A stretch of DNA of 64,000 nucleotides from Lithobates sylvaticus (GCA_028564925.1 CM053027.1:237479713-237543712); one strand, 5' to 3'; shown: positions 32,911-44,004, counted from the first letter of the stretch. The notes: generated by a model from the sequence alone, not told the origin. Program-made: numbers and translations.

Positions 32911-33379
32911 NNNNNNNNNNNNNNNNNNNNNNNNNNNNNNNNNNNNNNNNNNNNNNNNNNNNNNNNNNNNNNNNNNNNNNNNNNNNNNNNNNNNNNNNNN
33001 NNNNNNNNNNNNNNNNNNNNNNNNNNNNNNNNNNNNNNNNNNNNNNNNNNNNNNNNNNNNNNNNNNNNNNNNNNNNNNNNNNNNNNNNNNNNNNNNNNNN
33101 NNNNNNNNNNNNNNNNNNNNNNNNNNNNNNNNNNNNNNNNNNNNNNNNNNNNNNNNNNNNNNNNNNNNNNNNNNNNNNNNNNNNNNNNNNNNNNNNNNNN
33201 NNNNNNNNNNNNNNNNNNNNNNNNNNNNNNNNNNNNNNNNNNNNNNNNNNNNNNNNNNNNNNNNNNNNNNNNNNNNNNNNNNNNNNNNNNNNNNNNNNNN
33301 NNNNNNNNNNNNNNNNNNNNNNNNNNNNNNNNNNNNNNNNNNNNNNNNNNNNNNNNNNNNNNNNNNNNNNNNNNNNNNN
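32911..33379. other. Assembly gap (N run)
   Basis: 469 undetermined bases. It begins inside a tandem repeat and ends before a hairpin MITE, so both sides are repetitive. A frame reported across the Ns has no meaning. Confidence 0.98.
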
Positions 33380-33394
33380 GGGCATCACTGATTT

Positions 33395-33710
33395 TTATTT
33401 GTACATGATGGTGCCAGTCTGACAGACGCGAGTGAGTAAAAGCCGATCACCGGCTTTTCCTTTTGACATTGTAATCAGCCGTGATTGGACACAGCTGATC
33501 ACGTGGTAAAGAGCCTCTGCCTGAGGCTCTTTACCGAGATCAGTGTAGCGGTGTGTCAGAATGACACACCGCTCCACCGATCGCAACAATGTGCGCCCCA
33601 CGGGCGCACAGCGGCATGTTATCCTGAAGGACGCCATATGACGCCCAGTCAGGATAACGAAACCACCGCCCGGCCGTCATTCTGCTATAGGCAGGGTGGG
33701 AAGTGGTTAA
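33395..33710. mobile_element. piggyBac-type hairpin-chain MITE
   Basis: Successive hairpins: GGTAAAGAGCCTC/GAGGCTCTTTACC (33505-33535), GCGGTGTGTCA/TGACACACCGC (33548-33572), TGTGCGCC/GGGCGCACA (33590-33611) and TTATCCTGA/TCAGGATAA (33619-33658). Ends CATTCTGCTATAGGCAGGGT GGGAAGTGG then TTAA (33707-33710), paralleling the element at 1-357. The left end is in or next to the gap. Confidence 0.55.
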
Positions 33711-33909
33711 AGAAATTCCTCACTTGAGGTGCTGGTTTTAATGGAAATTAAATGGTATTTTTTTTAACCAGGAGGGGAGCCAACACATCTCACCTAATAA
33801 ACGACTATAATCTTTTATTAGGGTTGAAGCCCTTCCAGTCAATTTCCAGAAATCTTGGTATTCATGATTTGATCATCTAAATGGATCAGCAGTGGAGTAT
33901 TAAGAGATG
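33711..33909. other. Unassigned spacer
   Basis: Two hundred bases between the hairpin MITE and the DIRS-type fossil. I see no gene, RNA or recognised repeat. Confidence 0.4.
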
Positions 33910-33925
33910 AAGGTTTGGAAAACGG

Positions 33926-34170
33926 AAAATTGTATACTCACCTTTTCGGAATTTTCCTTTCCTGACGCATCTTTATGGAAGCACACACTGGGTTGTGACT
34001 CTGCCACCACAACCCGACAGGATTTGTTAACTATAAATTCTAAAGAGAGACAACCTGCATCATTCTCTGTATCTATCATAAATTATGGAAAGGTGAGTAT
34101 ACAATTTTCAGTTTTCCTGACGTATCATGGCAGCATACACTGGGAAATAACTTGCCAGTCGGGTGGGTGC
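33926..34170. repeat. DIRS-type terminal repeat-like sequences
   Basis: AAAATTGTATACTCACC near 33935 is inverted as GGTGAGTATACAATTTT near 34093, and each is followed by a related TTTTCCTGACG(C/T)ATC.TGG.AGCA.ACACTGGG stretch. DIRS elements carry inverted terminal repeats plus an internal complementary region; these sequences sit where the recombinase-side end should be. Confidence 0.5.
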
Positions 34171-36004
34171 AATTTTTTTTTTTATTTATTTAACATGTAG
34201 CTGAAGAATCGGCTCGAATAAATCGAATTGAATCAAATCCACCCTGTAGTGGGACATAAATGTATGTCTAGATGACCAGGTCGCTGCCTTGCATATTGTC
34301 TCAGGCGAAACCCTGCAATAAGCTGACCATGAAGTTGCCACTGCCCTGGTTGAATGAGCTTTAATGCCTTTGGGCACCGGAAGTTGTAGAATGGCATAGG
34401 CTTTCCTGATGGCCTTGACTAGCCACGATGTGCTGCCATCTGTCCTTTTTTGTTCCCATGAGGAATCACCAATAGCTTGTAAGTTTTTCTAAAAGAGGCT
34501 GTAGTCGTGAGATAACTGCTAATAGCGGATTTTATATCTAAGGCATGTGGTTCCCCTGATCGTTGATAAAGATCGGAAGATTGATGTCCTGATTATAATG
34601 AAAAGATGTTGCCACCTTCGGAATAAAGCGGTCTGAAGGTTTCAGTACCACCCTACCTGGGTAAAAGACCATTTAGGGTTCTGTTATCATTAATGTTTTC
34701 ATTTCCGAAACCCTTTTGGCTGAGGTAATTGCGATGAGGAAGGTTAGCTTTAGCGTTAAGTCCCACAGTGAGATAGAGTCAGTTGGATGAAAAGGGGAAC
34801 TTGAAAGTGCATTTAAAACTACTGATAGATCCAATGCTGGAAATGTTGGCTTTCTTGGAGGCTTGATTTTTAATCATGCCCTCATAAATTGAATCAGGAG
34901 AGAATGTGAGGCCCATCTGAAGCCTGTTTTTGCAGATAATGCTGAAACCTGCACCTTTAGGGTACTTGAGTTTAGACCCTTAGCTAGGCCTGCTTGGAGA
35001 AACTCCAGAATTTGTTGCACCTCTGGCGATAGTGGGTTACAGTTTTTCTGCTGAGCCATAGATGCAAATCTTTCCCATATTCTACCGTAGGTGGTGTTAG
35101 TGGTACATTTCCTAGCCTGAAGTAATGTTGAAACTACTTCTTGAGAACAACCTTGTTCTAGGAACCTATTCCTCTCAACCTCCATGCCATCAGAGCCGGA
35201 TGAAGGAACTGCCCTTGATATAAAGTAGATCCTGAGTCACCGGGAGAGGTAGTGGATCTTCCAGACTGAGTTGCAGTAGGGTCATGAACCAGGGTCTCCT
35301 CGGCCATAAAGGGATTACTTCTATCACTGAAACGGATTAAACTGATGACCTCCTGAGCCTGGAGAGGAACCTCGCAATTAATGGTGTCAGTGGAAATATG
35401 TATCCTAGTCGAAAGTCCCACGGATGAAGGAAGCAGTCTGGTCCCTTGGCTGATAGGTATGCTGCTCTCGACAGAAATCTCTGGCACTTGGCATTCGTAG
35501 GTGTTCTGCCAGATCGATATCTGGAATTTCCCAAGTTTTTGGTCAGGGGAGTGAAGGCTTGATGGTTCAGAGACCATTCGTTGTTTGACAGGAACTCCAT
35601 GCTTAAACAGTCGGCCAGTAGATTCTGTGCTGCTGGGACCTACAAGGCTCTCAGATCCGAACTTCCTTCAGTAACGCACTGCTCCTGGTACCTCCCTGTC
35701 TCTGAATGTATGCCACGCCACTTTGTTGTCCATCCGAATTAAGAAGTTCTTCCCCTTCAAGGATTAGCCAAAAGCTAGGAGGGCTTGAAAAGCTGCTTTG
35801 AGCTCCAGAATATTTGACACTACCCCCTGTGCCCGGAACCAACACTGTCCCTGTGCTGCTTGATCTTGGTAGTCAGCCCCCCATCCCTCCTGGCTGGCAT
35901 CTGATATGTTTACCTCTGGCTCTGGATGGACTATAGGTCTGTGTTTCCTGAGGTTGCAGGTATGGGTCCACCACCATATTGTATGTTTCACCCTCCTGTG
36001 AATG

Positions 36005-37243
36005 GAAATTTGTTTGGAGGTCTGGTTCCCAACCCAGACCACCAGGAAGGGGGAGCTGGCGGACTATTGTGGTACGTGGTACAAAATTCAATCAGCGTAT
36101 GAACAAATGTATAAAAAATTACAGAATTTATTATGGGCAAAAAAGAAAAGAACAAAATCTCAACACAACATACATACTAAAAAACAGTACATATAGTGGA
36201 TGATTTCAGTATTTCATTTCAACTAGTTTCACCACATAGTGGCTTCTTCAGTAAATATACATCTGAAAAACAAATTTACAGATATATAATGTCACAAGAA
36301 AACATGATGAACATACATTGGAGCACTCTTGGTGCATGAGGGAAATATTGGATAAACATATATATGCATTTGGTCTGTTACCCAACTTGAGTACGGTCGG
36401 ACAATAGCAGGCAAGCCAATGGCAGAATCTCCCACGGCGATTGGGGGAGAAAGTATAAGCCAGGCAGGGAGACACAGTCTAGGTAGGAAAATGGTGAAGA
36501 TAATGAACAATGCGGGTATGTATATAGTATTCATTCACCTAGAAGTACCCACCAGGCCATTGAGGGTTGCAGATATCAGAACCCTATTACCACCAGTGTA
36601 AAAAAGTGCAAACGTGTGAGCTCAAAGCATAAAATCTCTAATCCTGAATAATGGAGGAGGAGGAGAAAAAGAAGGAAGTTATTGGGTATGTAAATACCCA
36701 GTGGATACAGTGCATGGAGTGACCACAGTGAGATTAAAGTATGCAGTGACCTAAGCCAGCAAAAAAATCCGTACTGGAAATAAGTGACTAATTAAAAAGT
36801 GTAAAGATTGGAGATAATATAAAGTTATAACCATGGTGCCCAACCTAAGTGCAAAATAGGTTGAATGAAACCTAATAGGGTTATCAATAATAAAACCCAA
36901 TTGCCAAAAGTAAGGCAATGAAAGGAGGTGAGAGCCAGTGTCAATAAGACATCAGCAAGAGTGACTGAACAGTGGTAGGAGTGCAAATAAAGAGCAAGGG
37001 ACTGTATAGGCACATAGCAAAAAGGACCCTATCTATAAGGGATGTCAAAAAAGGGGGGCAATCAAAATGCATACCTGCTTGGCACAATATCTATGGAATC
37101 CAGGAGATCCTAGAGGGCTGGCGGTGTGACGTATGGATGGTAAAAAGACCGGGTATAAATGTCGCAATCAATAGCAACAGATAATAGCATGAGGATGAAA
37201 GCTACCCCGTCAAACAAAGGGCCAAAGCCCAGGTATCAGGTAG
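36005..37243 (-). repeat. Left arm of 1.2-kb inverted repeat
   Basis: Runs from GAAATTTGTTTGGAGGTCTGG to CCAGGTATCAGGTA. Inverse of 37322-38423 plus 40289-40451. Similarity is high, with scattered substitutions and a few indels. A short frame at 36002-36196 reappears inverted near 40448 only because the arms match. Confidence 0.88.
36221..36251 (-). ncRNA. Hammerhead ribozyme motif (Penelope type)
   Basis: On the minus strand CTGAAGA (CUGANGA core) is followed by a stem II, GCCAC/GTGGT, then GAAAC, a 2-base loop TA, and GTT (GUH cleavage triplet). This is the minimal hammerhead with very short stem III known from Penelope-like elements. Stem I would pair bases just before CTGA with GAAAT after the triplet; this arm has A at the first position, where the right arm (38383) has C. 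The right arm lacks the second half of the core. Cleavage activity cannot be judged from sequence alone. Confidence 0.65.
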
Positions 37244-38799
37244 TGGAGAGACCTGGGGGAGTAAATGATAAATTAATGGGCTGCACAAGCAGATCCCAGT
37301 GTAAACTATGCCATAGGTATAGTACCTGATACCTGGGCTTTGGCCCTTTGTTTGACGGGGTAGCTTTCATCCTCGTGCTATTATCTGTTGCTATTGATTG
37401 CAACATTTATACCCGGTCTTTTTACCATCCATACGTCACACCGCCAGCCCTCTAGGATCTCCTGGATTCCATATATATTGGGCCAAGCATGTATTGCATT
37501 TTGATTGCCCCCCTTTTTTGACACCCCTTATAGATAGGATCCTTTTTGCTATGTGCCTATACAGGCCCTTGCTCTTTATTTGCACTCCCACCACTGTTCA
37601 GTCACTCTTGCTGATTTCTTATTGACACTGGCTCTCACCTCCTTTCACTGCCTTGCTTTTGGCAATTGGGTTTTATTATTGATAACCCTATTAGGTTTCA
37701 TTCAACCTATTTTTCAATTAGGTTGGGCACCATGGTTATAACTTTATATTATCTCCAATCTTTACACTTTTTAATTAGTCACTTATTTCCAGTGCGGATT
37801 TCTTGCTGGCTTAGGTCACTGCATACTTTAATCTCACTGTGGTCACTCCATGCACTGTATCCACTGGGTATTTACATACCCAATAACTTCCTTCTTTTTC
37901 TCCCCCTCCTCCATTATTCAGGATTAGAGGTTTTATGCTTTGAGCTCACACGTTTGTACTTTTTTACACTGGTGGTAATAGGGTTCTGATATCTGCAACC
38001 CTCAATGGCCTAGTGGGTACTTCTAGGTGAATGAATACTATATACATACCCGCATTGTTCATTATCTTCACCATTTCCCTACCTAGATTGTGCCTCCCTG
38101 CCTGGCTTATACTTTCTCCCCCAATCGCCGCGGGAGATTCTGCCTTTGGCTTGCCTGCTATTTTTTGGAAAGGCTGCACACCTATACTACTTGCTCCTAA
38201 GCGCGAAGTTGTTTGTTGTATTTGCCTGCTATTGTCCGACCGTACTCAAGTTGGGTAAGAGACCTAATGCATATATATGTTTATCCAATATTTCCCTCAT
38301 GCACCAAGAGTGCTCCAATGTATGTTCATCATGTTTTCTTGTGACATTATATATCTGTGAATTTGTTTTTCAGATGTATATTTCCTGAAGAAGCCACTAT
38401 ATGTACTGTTTTTTAGTATGTATGTTGTGTTCAGTGTTGTAAGTAACGCGATTAAAGTAAACGGCGTTACGTAACGCCGTTACTTTAAAGGGTAACGAGT
38501 AATCTAACTGATTACTCTTCCCCTCGCGGTAACGCCGTTCCCATTACTGGGGCGGCGTTACCGCAATTACTCGCCGCGATCCGCGGAGCCGTTCGCGGCC
38601 TCGGCCTTAGGAAAGGCCGCGGCTTCGGCCTAGCTCCGGAGAGGCGGCCATCTTGGTGCACCCGTCGGCCGTTTACAATGTGATTGCTCCGTCAAATGAC
38701 GGAGCGATCACTTGTAAACAAACCGGCGTCAAGATGACGCCGGTTCCTCTCTCCCCTCTGTGTACAGATCTGTACAGTGGAGGGGAGAGATCGGATGCC

Positions 38800-39715
38800 A
38801 GCACATACCCTGCCAATACTCTGCAATACCAGCCAATACCCTGACAACACCCTGCAATACCCAGGTAATACTCTGCAATACTCTGCCAATACCCTGCCAA
38901 TACTCTGCCAATACTCTGCCAATACTCTGCAACACTCTGCCAATACTCTGCAACACCCTGCCAATACTCTGCAACACCCTGCCATACCCAGCCATACTCT
39001 GCCATACTCTGCAATACCCCGCAATACCCCGTGATACCCATCCATACTCTGCCATACCCAGCCATACTCTACAATACCCCGTAATACCTAGCTATACTCT
39101 GCAATACTCTGCCATACCCAGCCATACTCTGCAATACCCCGTAATACCCAGCCATACTCTGCAATACTCTGTAATACCCAGCCATACTCTGCAATACTCG
39201 GTAATACCCATCCATACTCTGCAATACTCGGTAATACCCAGCCATACTCTGCAATACTCTGCAATACTCGGTAATACCCAGCCATACTCTGCAATACTCT
39301 GCAATACTCGGTAATACCCAGCCATACTCTGCAATACTCTGCAATACTCGGTAATACCCAGCCATACTCTGCAATACTCGGTAATACCCAGCCAATACTC
39401 TGCGATACCCAGCCAATACTCTGCAACACCCTGCCAATATCTGCAACACCCTGCCAATACAACACCCTGCCAATACTCTGCAACACCCTGCCAATACTCT
39501 GCGATACCCAGCCAATACTCTGCAACACCCTGCCAATACTCTGCAACACCCTGCAAATACTCTGCAACACCCTGCCAATACTCTGCAACACCCTGCCAAT
39601 ACTCTGCCATACCCAGCCATACTCTGCAATACACGGTAATACCCAGCCATACTCTGCGATACCCAGCCGTACCCAGCCATGCTCAGCCGTACCCAGCCAT
39701 ACTCAGCCAATATTA
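38800..39715. repeat. 0.9-kb CCATACTCTGCAATA minisatellite
   Basis: Short units around CCAATACTCTGCAACACCCTG and CCATACTCTGCAATACTCGG TAATACCCAG, with basic spacing of 10, 15 and about 30 bases and higher-order combinations (for example 39240-39390, period about 55). Long frames on both strands (up to 213 codons) exist only because the repeat lacks stops in some phases; their translations are monotonous Gln/Tyr/Arg or Pro/Ser/Tyr repeats, not genes. Confidence 0.92.
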
Positions 39716-39879
39716 CAGTTGAGGAGATGACGTGGATATTACAGTGGGTGAGATTATGGATATTACAGTGGGGGCTTTATGGTGGTGGAATTTTTACAGG
39801 TTTTTGCAAATTCAATTATTATTTGCTGATCCGAAAAATGATCCGATCCGTGACTCTGATCCAAGCAACGATCCGATCC

Positions 39880-40085
39880 GTGAGTTTGGGGGGGACAGAT
39901 GTACAGAGGGGGAACAGATATATGTGTGTGGGGGGGGACAGACGTGTAGTGGGGTACAGAGGGGGAACAGATATACGTGTGTGGGGGGGACAGATGTGTA
40001 GTGGGGTACAGAGGGGAAACAGATATATGTGTTGCGGGGGAAACAGACGTGCAGGGGGGTACAGAGGGGAAATAGACGTGCAGGG
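39880..40085. repeat. ~55-bp G-rich tandem repeat
   Basis: Units of GGGGGGACAGA.GTGTAG.GG, GGTACAGAGGGGGAACAGATAT and GTGTGTGGGG, about four copies. Inside the hAT element, after the main minisatellite. Confidence 0.75.
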
Positions 40086-41246
40086 GGGAACGCACCCCTT
40101 GCTTACAGTAATACTAGACCCGCCCCTAAGAATATAAAAAAAAAAAAAATCACAGTTACTTTTCTGAGTAACTAATTACTTTTCCAATGTAGTAACTGAG
40201 TTACTAACTCAATTACTTTTTTGGGAGAAGTAATTTGTAATGTAACTAATTACTTTTTTAAAGTAAGATGACCAACACTGGTTGTGTTGAGATTTTGTTC
40301 TTTTCTTTTTTGCCCATAATAAATTCTGTAATTTTTTATACATTTGTTCATACTCTGATTGAATTTTGTACCACGTACCGCAATAGTCCGTCAGCTCCCC
40401 CTTCCTGGTGGTCTGGGTTGGGAACCAGACCTCCAAACAAATTTCCATTTAATTTTGGATGATGGTACGATATCTATGATAATATATTCTTGTGGTATCT
40501 GGTTAGGCCCCACATTTTATTATACCCTCCTGTGAATGTAAATTGTCTGAAACATTTATACTCCATTTCACTGTCTGAGAAATTAGTTTTGTAACACTCT
40601 CATGTGCCATTGCGCCCATTGGATCATTGGTAAAGTGGCAGACATGGAGCCCAGGATGCTCAGACAAGCTCTGGCTGGAAGGAACTTTGCTGACATTAAC
40701 TTCATTCTCTTCTGGATTAAAGGAATTACCTTTTCCTGAGGGAGCTGTACCCTGTTCGACTGGGTATTTAGTTCTGCCCCAAAAAGGTCATGTTTTGTGT
40801 GGGCTGAAGGTTGCTTTTTTCCCAGTTGATTAACCAACCGAACCTCTGAAGTGTCTTGACTAATATACTCCGATGATGAATCAAAGTTTCTTGGCTGTCT
40901 GCTAAAAGCAGGATGTCATCCAGATAACGATGTAACCTCAGACCTTTTTTTCTGTGGAATGCGATTACGGGTAATAGAATCTTGGTAAAGGTTCTGGGAC
41001 TGGGAGCAGAAGAGATGCCAAATGGTAGCGGTGGTTGACTAAGAAACTAAGATATCTCTGAAAGGCAAGGTATATAGGCACATGTAGGTAGACGTCCAAT
41101 AAATCTACGGACAGCATCCAATCTTCTAAGTTTATCGCTAACAGTATTGACTGGAGGCTTTCCATTTTGAAGGCTTCGATCTGGATTCTTTTGTTGAGAT
41201 TTTTTAAATCCAACGCTGGGCGCAGATCTGTTTTCTTATTTACTGT

Positions 41247-41545
41247 TTTCTTCTTGCTTCACGGCCGATCACAAATGGGTAATCTCCTCCTAAGACCGCG
41301 CATGCGTACTATTGGGAGTAGGCAGCACGTTCATGCCGGTGGCGGCGTGTTCCGAGGAACACTGCTCGTCATTGACAAGGGTAAACAGCCAATGGCTGGT
41401 GGCTTTTTACCACGTGATCGGCTGTTATCCATTCACAGCCGATCATTAAATGTAAACATAGACCGGTTACTAGCTGTTACCGGCTCTTCTCTCCTCACAC
41501 ACCGTTTCCAGTTTGAGGAGAGAAGAGCCAGGAGCAGTGAGTTAC
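41247..41545. repeat. Hairpin-chain segment
   Basis: Abuts the truncated DIRS fossil at 41246. Contains GATCGGCTGT/ACAGCCGATC (41417-41446), CCGGT/ACCGG around 41463-41483, and a perfect 16-bp arm pair GGCTCTTCTCTCCTCA/TGAGGAGAGAAGAGCC (41482-41497, 41514-41529). Same style as 1-357 and 33395-33710, including the TGTAAACATAGACC phrase. Its own ends are not defined. Confidence 0.6.
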
Positions 41546-41649
41546 CAATCTGTGTAGTGTCAATGTCTGCACCAACACCACCCAAAAAAAGAGAACCCTT
41601 CACATTGCCCCCCCCCCCCCATTACAGCCATCACCCAACATAAGTGCCC

Positions 41650-41830
41650 ATCAGTGCTTATAAAAGTGCACCTGTCACCCATCAGTGCCCACAAAGTGCA
41701 CCTGTCACCCATCAGTGCCCACAAAGTGCACCTGTCACCCATCAGTGCCCACAAAGTGCACCTGTCACCCATCAGTGCCCACAAAGTGCACCTGTCACCC
41801 ATCAGTGCCCATAAAGTGCACCTGTCATCA
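41650..41830 (+). repeat. 30-bp minisatellite, 6 copies
   Basis: AAAGTGCACCTGTCACCCAT then CAGTGCCCAC, with units at intervals of 30 from about 41665 to 41830. A looser array of CACCCATCACCTGTC follows to 42080. It lies just upstream of the piggyBac start codon and is probably part of that element's leader. Confidence 0.85.
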
Positions 41831-42101
41831 TCAGAGACTGCCATCAGTGACCATCGCCAGTGACCCACATCAGTGACCCATCCGTGACCCTCATCTGTCA
41901 CCTATCAGTCCCATGAAGTGCACCAGTCACTATCAGAGACTGTCACCCATCACCTGTCACCCATCAGTGACCATCACCCGTCACCTGTCACCCATCAGTT
42001 ACCGTCACCCATCACCTGTTGCCCATCAGTGACTGTCACCCATCACCTGTCGCCCATCAGTGACCGTCACCTGTCAACCGGCGCACAGCCCATCAGAAAA
42101 A

Positions 42102-44004
42102 TGGCCAAAAGATTATATACCAGTGAGGAGGCATTACAGATCCTCTTCATGACTGATGAGAGCAGCGGGGAGTTCTCATCAGATTCAAATGCCAATTCCG
42201 ATTGTGAATCAAATTCAGCATTTGAACCGATCAATAGTTGTGGATCAGCAAAGGAATCAGAGGAAGAATGTATCCCTCCTAAAAGGGCACGGCGCTCTGG
42301 AAACCAGGCAGCCACCAGCAATATATCCCAGGATTAAATTCCCAAGCCCAGTACCAGCACTGCCACCAGCGATAGACCCCAAAACCAAAAGCCCACTACC
42401 AGCACTGCCACCAGCGAAAGACCACAAGAAATGCCCAGGCCCAGTACCAGCACTGCCACAGCATCACACCCAAATGCCAGCACAGGAACTTCAAATCCCC
42501 CAACTACCAGCACTGGAGTGCCACGTCCCCCAAGAACCAGGGCCTTTACACACCTTCCAGGTGGTCTTGCCAATTCAATATGGCTGCCTTCCGACTCAGG
42601 ATTAGCAAGAATTCCCCCTTCCACTGCACAGAAACAGGTGTGCAGGCCAATACCCCAAATTTTACTGAAATCGATCATTTTTATTTATTTTTACCTGACA
42701 CTTTGCTGCAATTCATCGTAGACCAGACCAATTTATATGCCCAGCAGCATATTGCCAACAACTCCCAATCATCATACGCCCGTCCGTTTGAGTGGAAGGA
42801 TTTGACTCTGGAGGAGTTCAAAGTGTTTATGGGCCTCACCATAAACATGGGGCTTACAAAAAAAAATTAAGGACATGCCTATTGGTCCACCAACCCCATC
42901 CACCACATGCCCATTTATTCTTCCGTAGTGTCCAGGTCCTGATACGAGATTATAATGCGCTTTCTTCATTTCAGCGACAACACCCAGTACCCTCCCCGCA
43001 ATCATCCAAATTTACGATAAGTTATATAAAATTCACCCACTCATTAATTTCTTTTCCCAACGATTTGCAGAACTCTATATCCCTGATCAGTACCCTTTTC
43101 GGGCTGGCTAGGAATAAAGCAATACATTTATAGCAAAAGAGCCAAATACGGAGTGAAATTTTATAAGCTTTGCGAGAGAATCATCACGGGATATCTGTAT
43201 GCGCTCCGCATATACGAAGGAAGAGATTCCTAGCTCCAGTCCCTGAGTGCCCGGCCTACATGGGCACAACTGGTAAAATTGTATGGGACCTGGCATACCC
43301 ATTGCTGAAGAAAGGTTACCACATATACCTGGATAATTCTTCACCAGCCTTCCCCTTTTCAAACACCTATACCTCGCAGAAACCCTGGCCTGTAGAACCT
43401 CCAGAAAGAATAGGAGAGCCATAGTGAATAAGAAATTGCGAAGGGGAGAAAGAGAGCAACTTTTAGATGCAACAAAGTGCTGGCCTTGAGATGGAAGGAT
43501 ACCAGAAATGTGTACATGATGTCCACCATCCATGATGACACTACAATTGAAGTTCAGAGAAGACGATGTCCTATTGAAAAGCCAACATGTGTACAAGATT
43601 ACAATCAGCCTTATTTATCAATAAGGAGGTCCCGTTTCTGGTACAAGAAAGTAGCAATCTATTTAATTAATTTGGCCATTTATAATGCCTACATAATCCA
43701 CACCAAATCCACGGAAAGCCCTGCCCACTTCCTAAAATTCATCGAAGAAGTTGTCACGTCCCTCATCTACCATCAAAGACCCCCACCCCAGAAAACTTTT
43801 GCTCTGATGCTGTTAGCCGACTTCATGAACGCCACTTCCTGGACAACATTCCACCATCTAAAGCAGGCTGAAGACTCCAAAAAAGATGTTGAGTATGCAG
43901 CAAAAGAGGATTTCAAAGAGATACCAGCTACCATTGTCCCCAGTGTCCCTCTGAACCCGGCCTTTACATTGGTGAATGCTTCAGACTATATCACACATCC
44001 CTAA
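42102..44004 (+). pseudogene. piggyBac transposase (PGBD4-like), decayed
   Basis: Starts MAKRLYTSEEALQILFMTD with an acidic, serine-rich N terminus (DESSGEFSSDSNANSD), as usual for piggyBac proteins. Later blocks: ARPFEWKDLTLEEFKVFMGL (42776-42836), a YDKLYKIHPLINFF block (43012-43052), YMGTTGKIVWDLAYPLLKKG with YHIYLDN (43252-43340; catalytic Asp), MMSTIHDDTTIEVQRR (43517-43565) and DVEYAAKEDFKEIPATIVPS ending in YITHP. Several frameshifts separate the blocks. The copy-1 protein continues a few residues past ITHP. Neither shows the cysteine-rich C-terminal finger seen in the third piggyBac at 47593. Confidence 0.8.

Larger units (their letters stand above)
38432..40280. mobile_element. hAT non-autonomous element with minisatellite
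   Basis: Ends CAGTGTTG and CCAACACTG, flanked by exact GTTGTGTT at 38424-38431 and 40281-40288 (8-bp hAT-type duplication). The uninterrupted site is visible in the left arm near 36165. Sub-terminal regions carry GTAACGCC and AGTAACTAATTACTTTT motifs typical of the CAGTGTTG group of hAT elements. Contents: a GC-rich hairpin chain (38570-38795), a roughly 0.9-kb minisatellite (38800-39715) and a GGGGGACAG repeat (39880-40085). No transposase. Confidence 0.88.
37322..40451 (+). repeat. Right arm of inverted repeat (split by hAT)
   Basis: TACCTGATACCTGGGCTTTG at 37322 mirrors the end of the left arm at 37243. The arm is interrupted at 38432-40280 by a hAT element and resumes at 40281 with GTTGTGTTGAGATTTTG. 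Compared with the left arm, about 50 bases between two CCACTATATG-like stretches near 38393 are missing, removing the GAAAC half of the hammerhead. It also has an extra stretch near 38163-38220. Confidence 0.85.
36005..40523. mobile_element. Penelope-like element with inverted arms
   Basis: A retroelement inserted in the DIRS fossil and flanked by a 15-bp duplication, ACCCTCCTGTGAATG, at 35990-36004 and 40524-40538. A left arm (36005-37243) is the inverse of a right arm (37322-40451, excluding the nested hAT), with a spacer of about 76 bp. The right end adds about 74 A/T-rich bases. A hammerhead core in the left arm, and its partner stretch in the right, match the ribozymes known from Penelope-like elements, which also commonly insert as inverted or tandem partial copies. 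No reverse transcriptase or GIY-YIG part is present, so this is a non-autonomous or truncated insertion. Family call is inference from ribozyme and layout. Confidence 0.62.
33910..41246 (-). mobile_element. DIRS-type retroelement fossil, interrupted
   Basis: Tyrosine-recombinase retroelement of the DIRS order in reverse orientation. Parts in sense order: reverse transcriptase (about 41246-40550, with DLKNLNKRIQIEAFKMESL and DLLDVYLHVPI), RNase H (about 36000-35600, with ISDASQEGWGA and LELKAAFQAL), tyrosine recombinase (about 35200-34186, ending with AHSTRAVATSW, WSSRHTFMSHY) and terminal repeat-like sequence (33926-34170). Its upstream part is missing beyond 41246. It is broken, with several breaks besides the 4.5-kb Penelope-like insertion at 36005-40523, and looks old. 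Recorded as a fossil only. Confidence 0.78.

Noticed and set aside
32885-33388. 167-codon minus frame
   Set aside because: Consists almost entirely of undetermined bases from the N gap.
36002-36196. 64-codon frame that reappears at 40448-40209 (minus), suggesting a conserved small protein
   Set aside because: The repetition is explained by the inverted arms of the Penelope-like element, not by selection.
38673-39710. Long frames of up to 213 codons on both strands with repeated Gln-Ser-Met-Ala-Gly-Tyr or Pro-Tyr-Ser-Ala-Ile motifs
   Set aside because: They are translations of the minisatellite in every phase; no start context, domain or independent evidence of coding.
41650-41830. Regular 30-bp repeats resembling a CRISPR array
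   Set aside because: Units are directly tandem with no variable spacers, in a vertebrate genome, beside a transposon.
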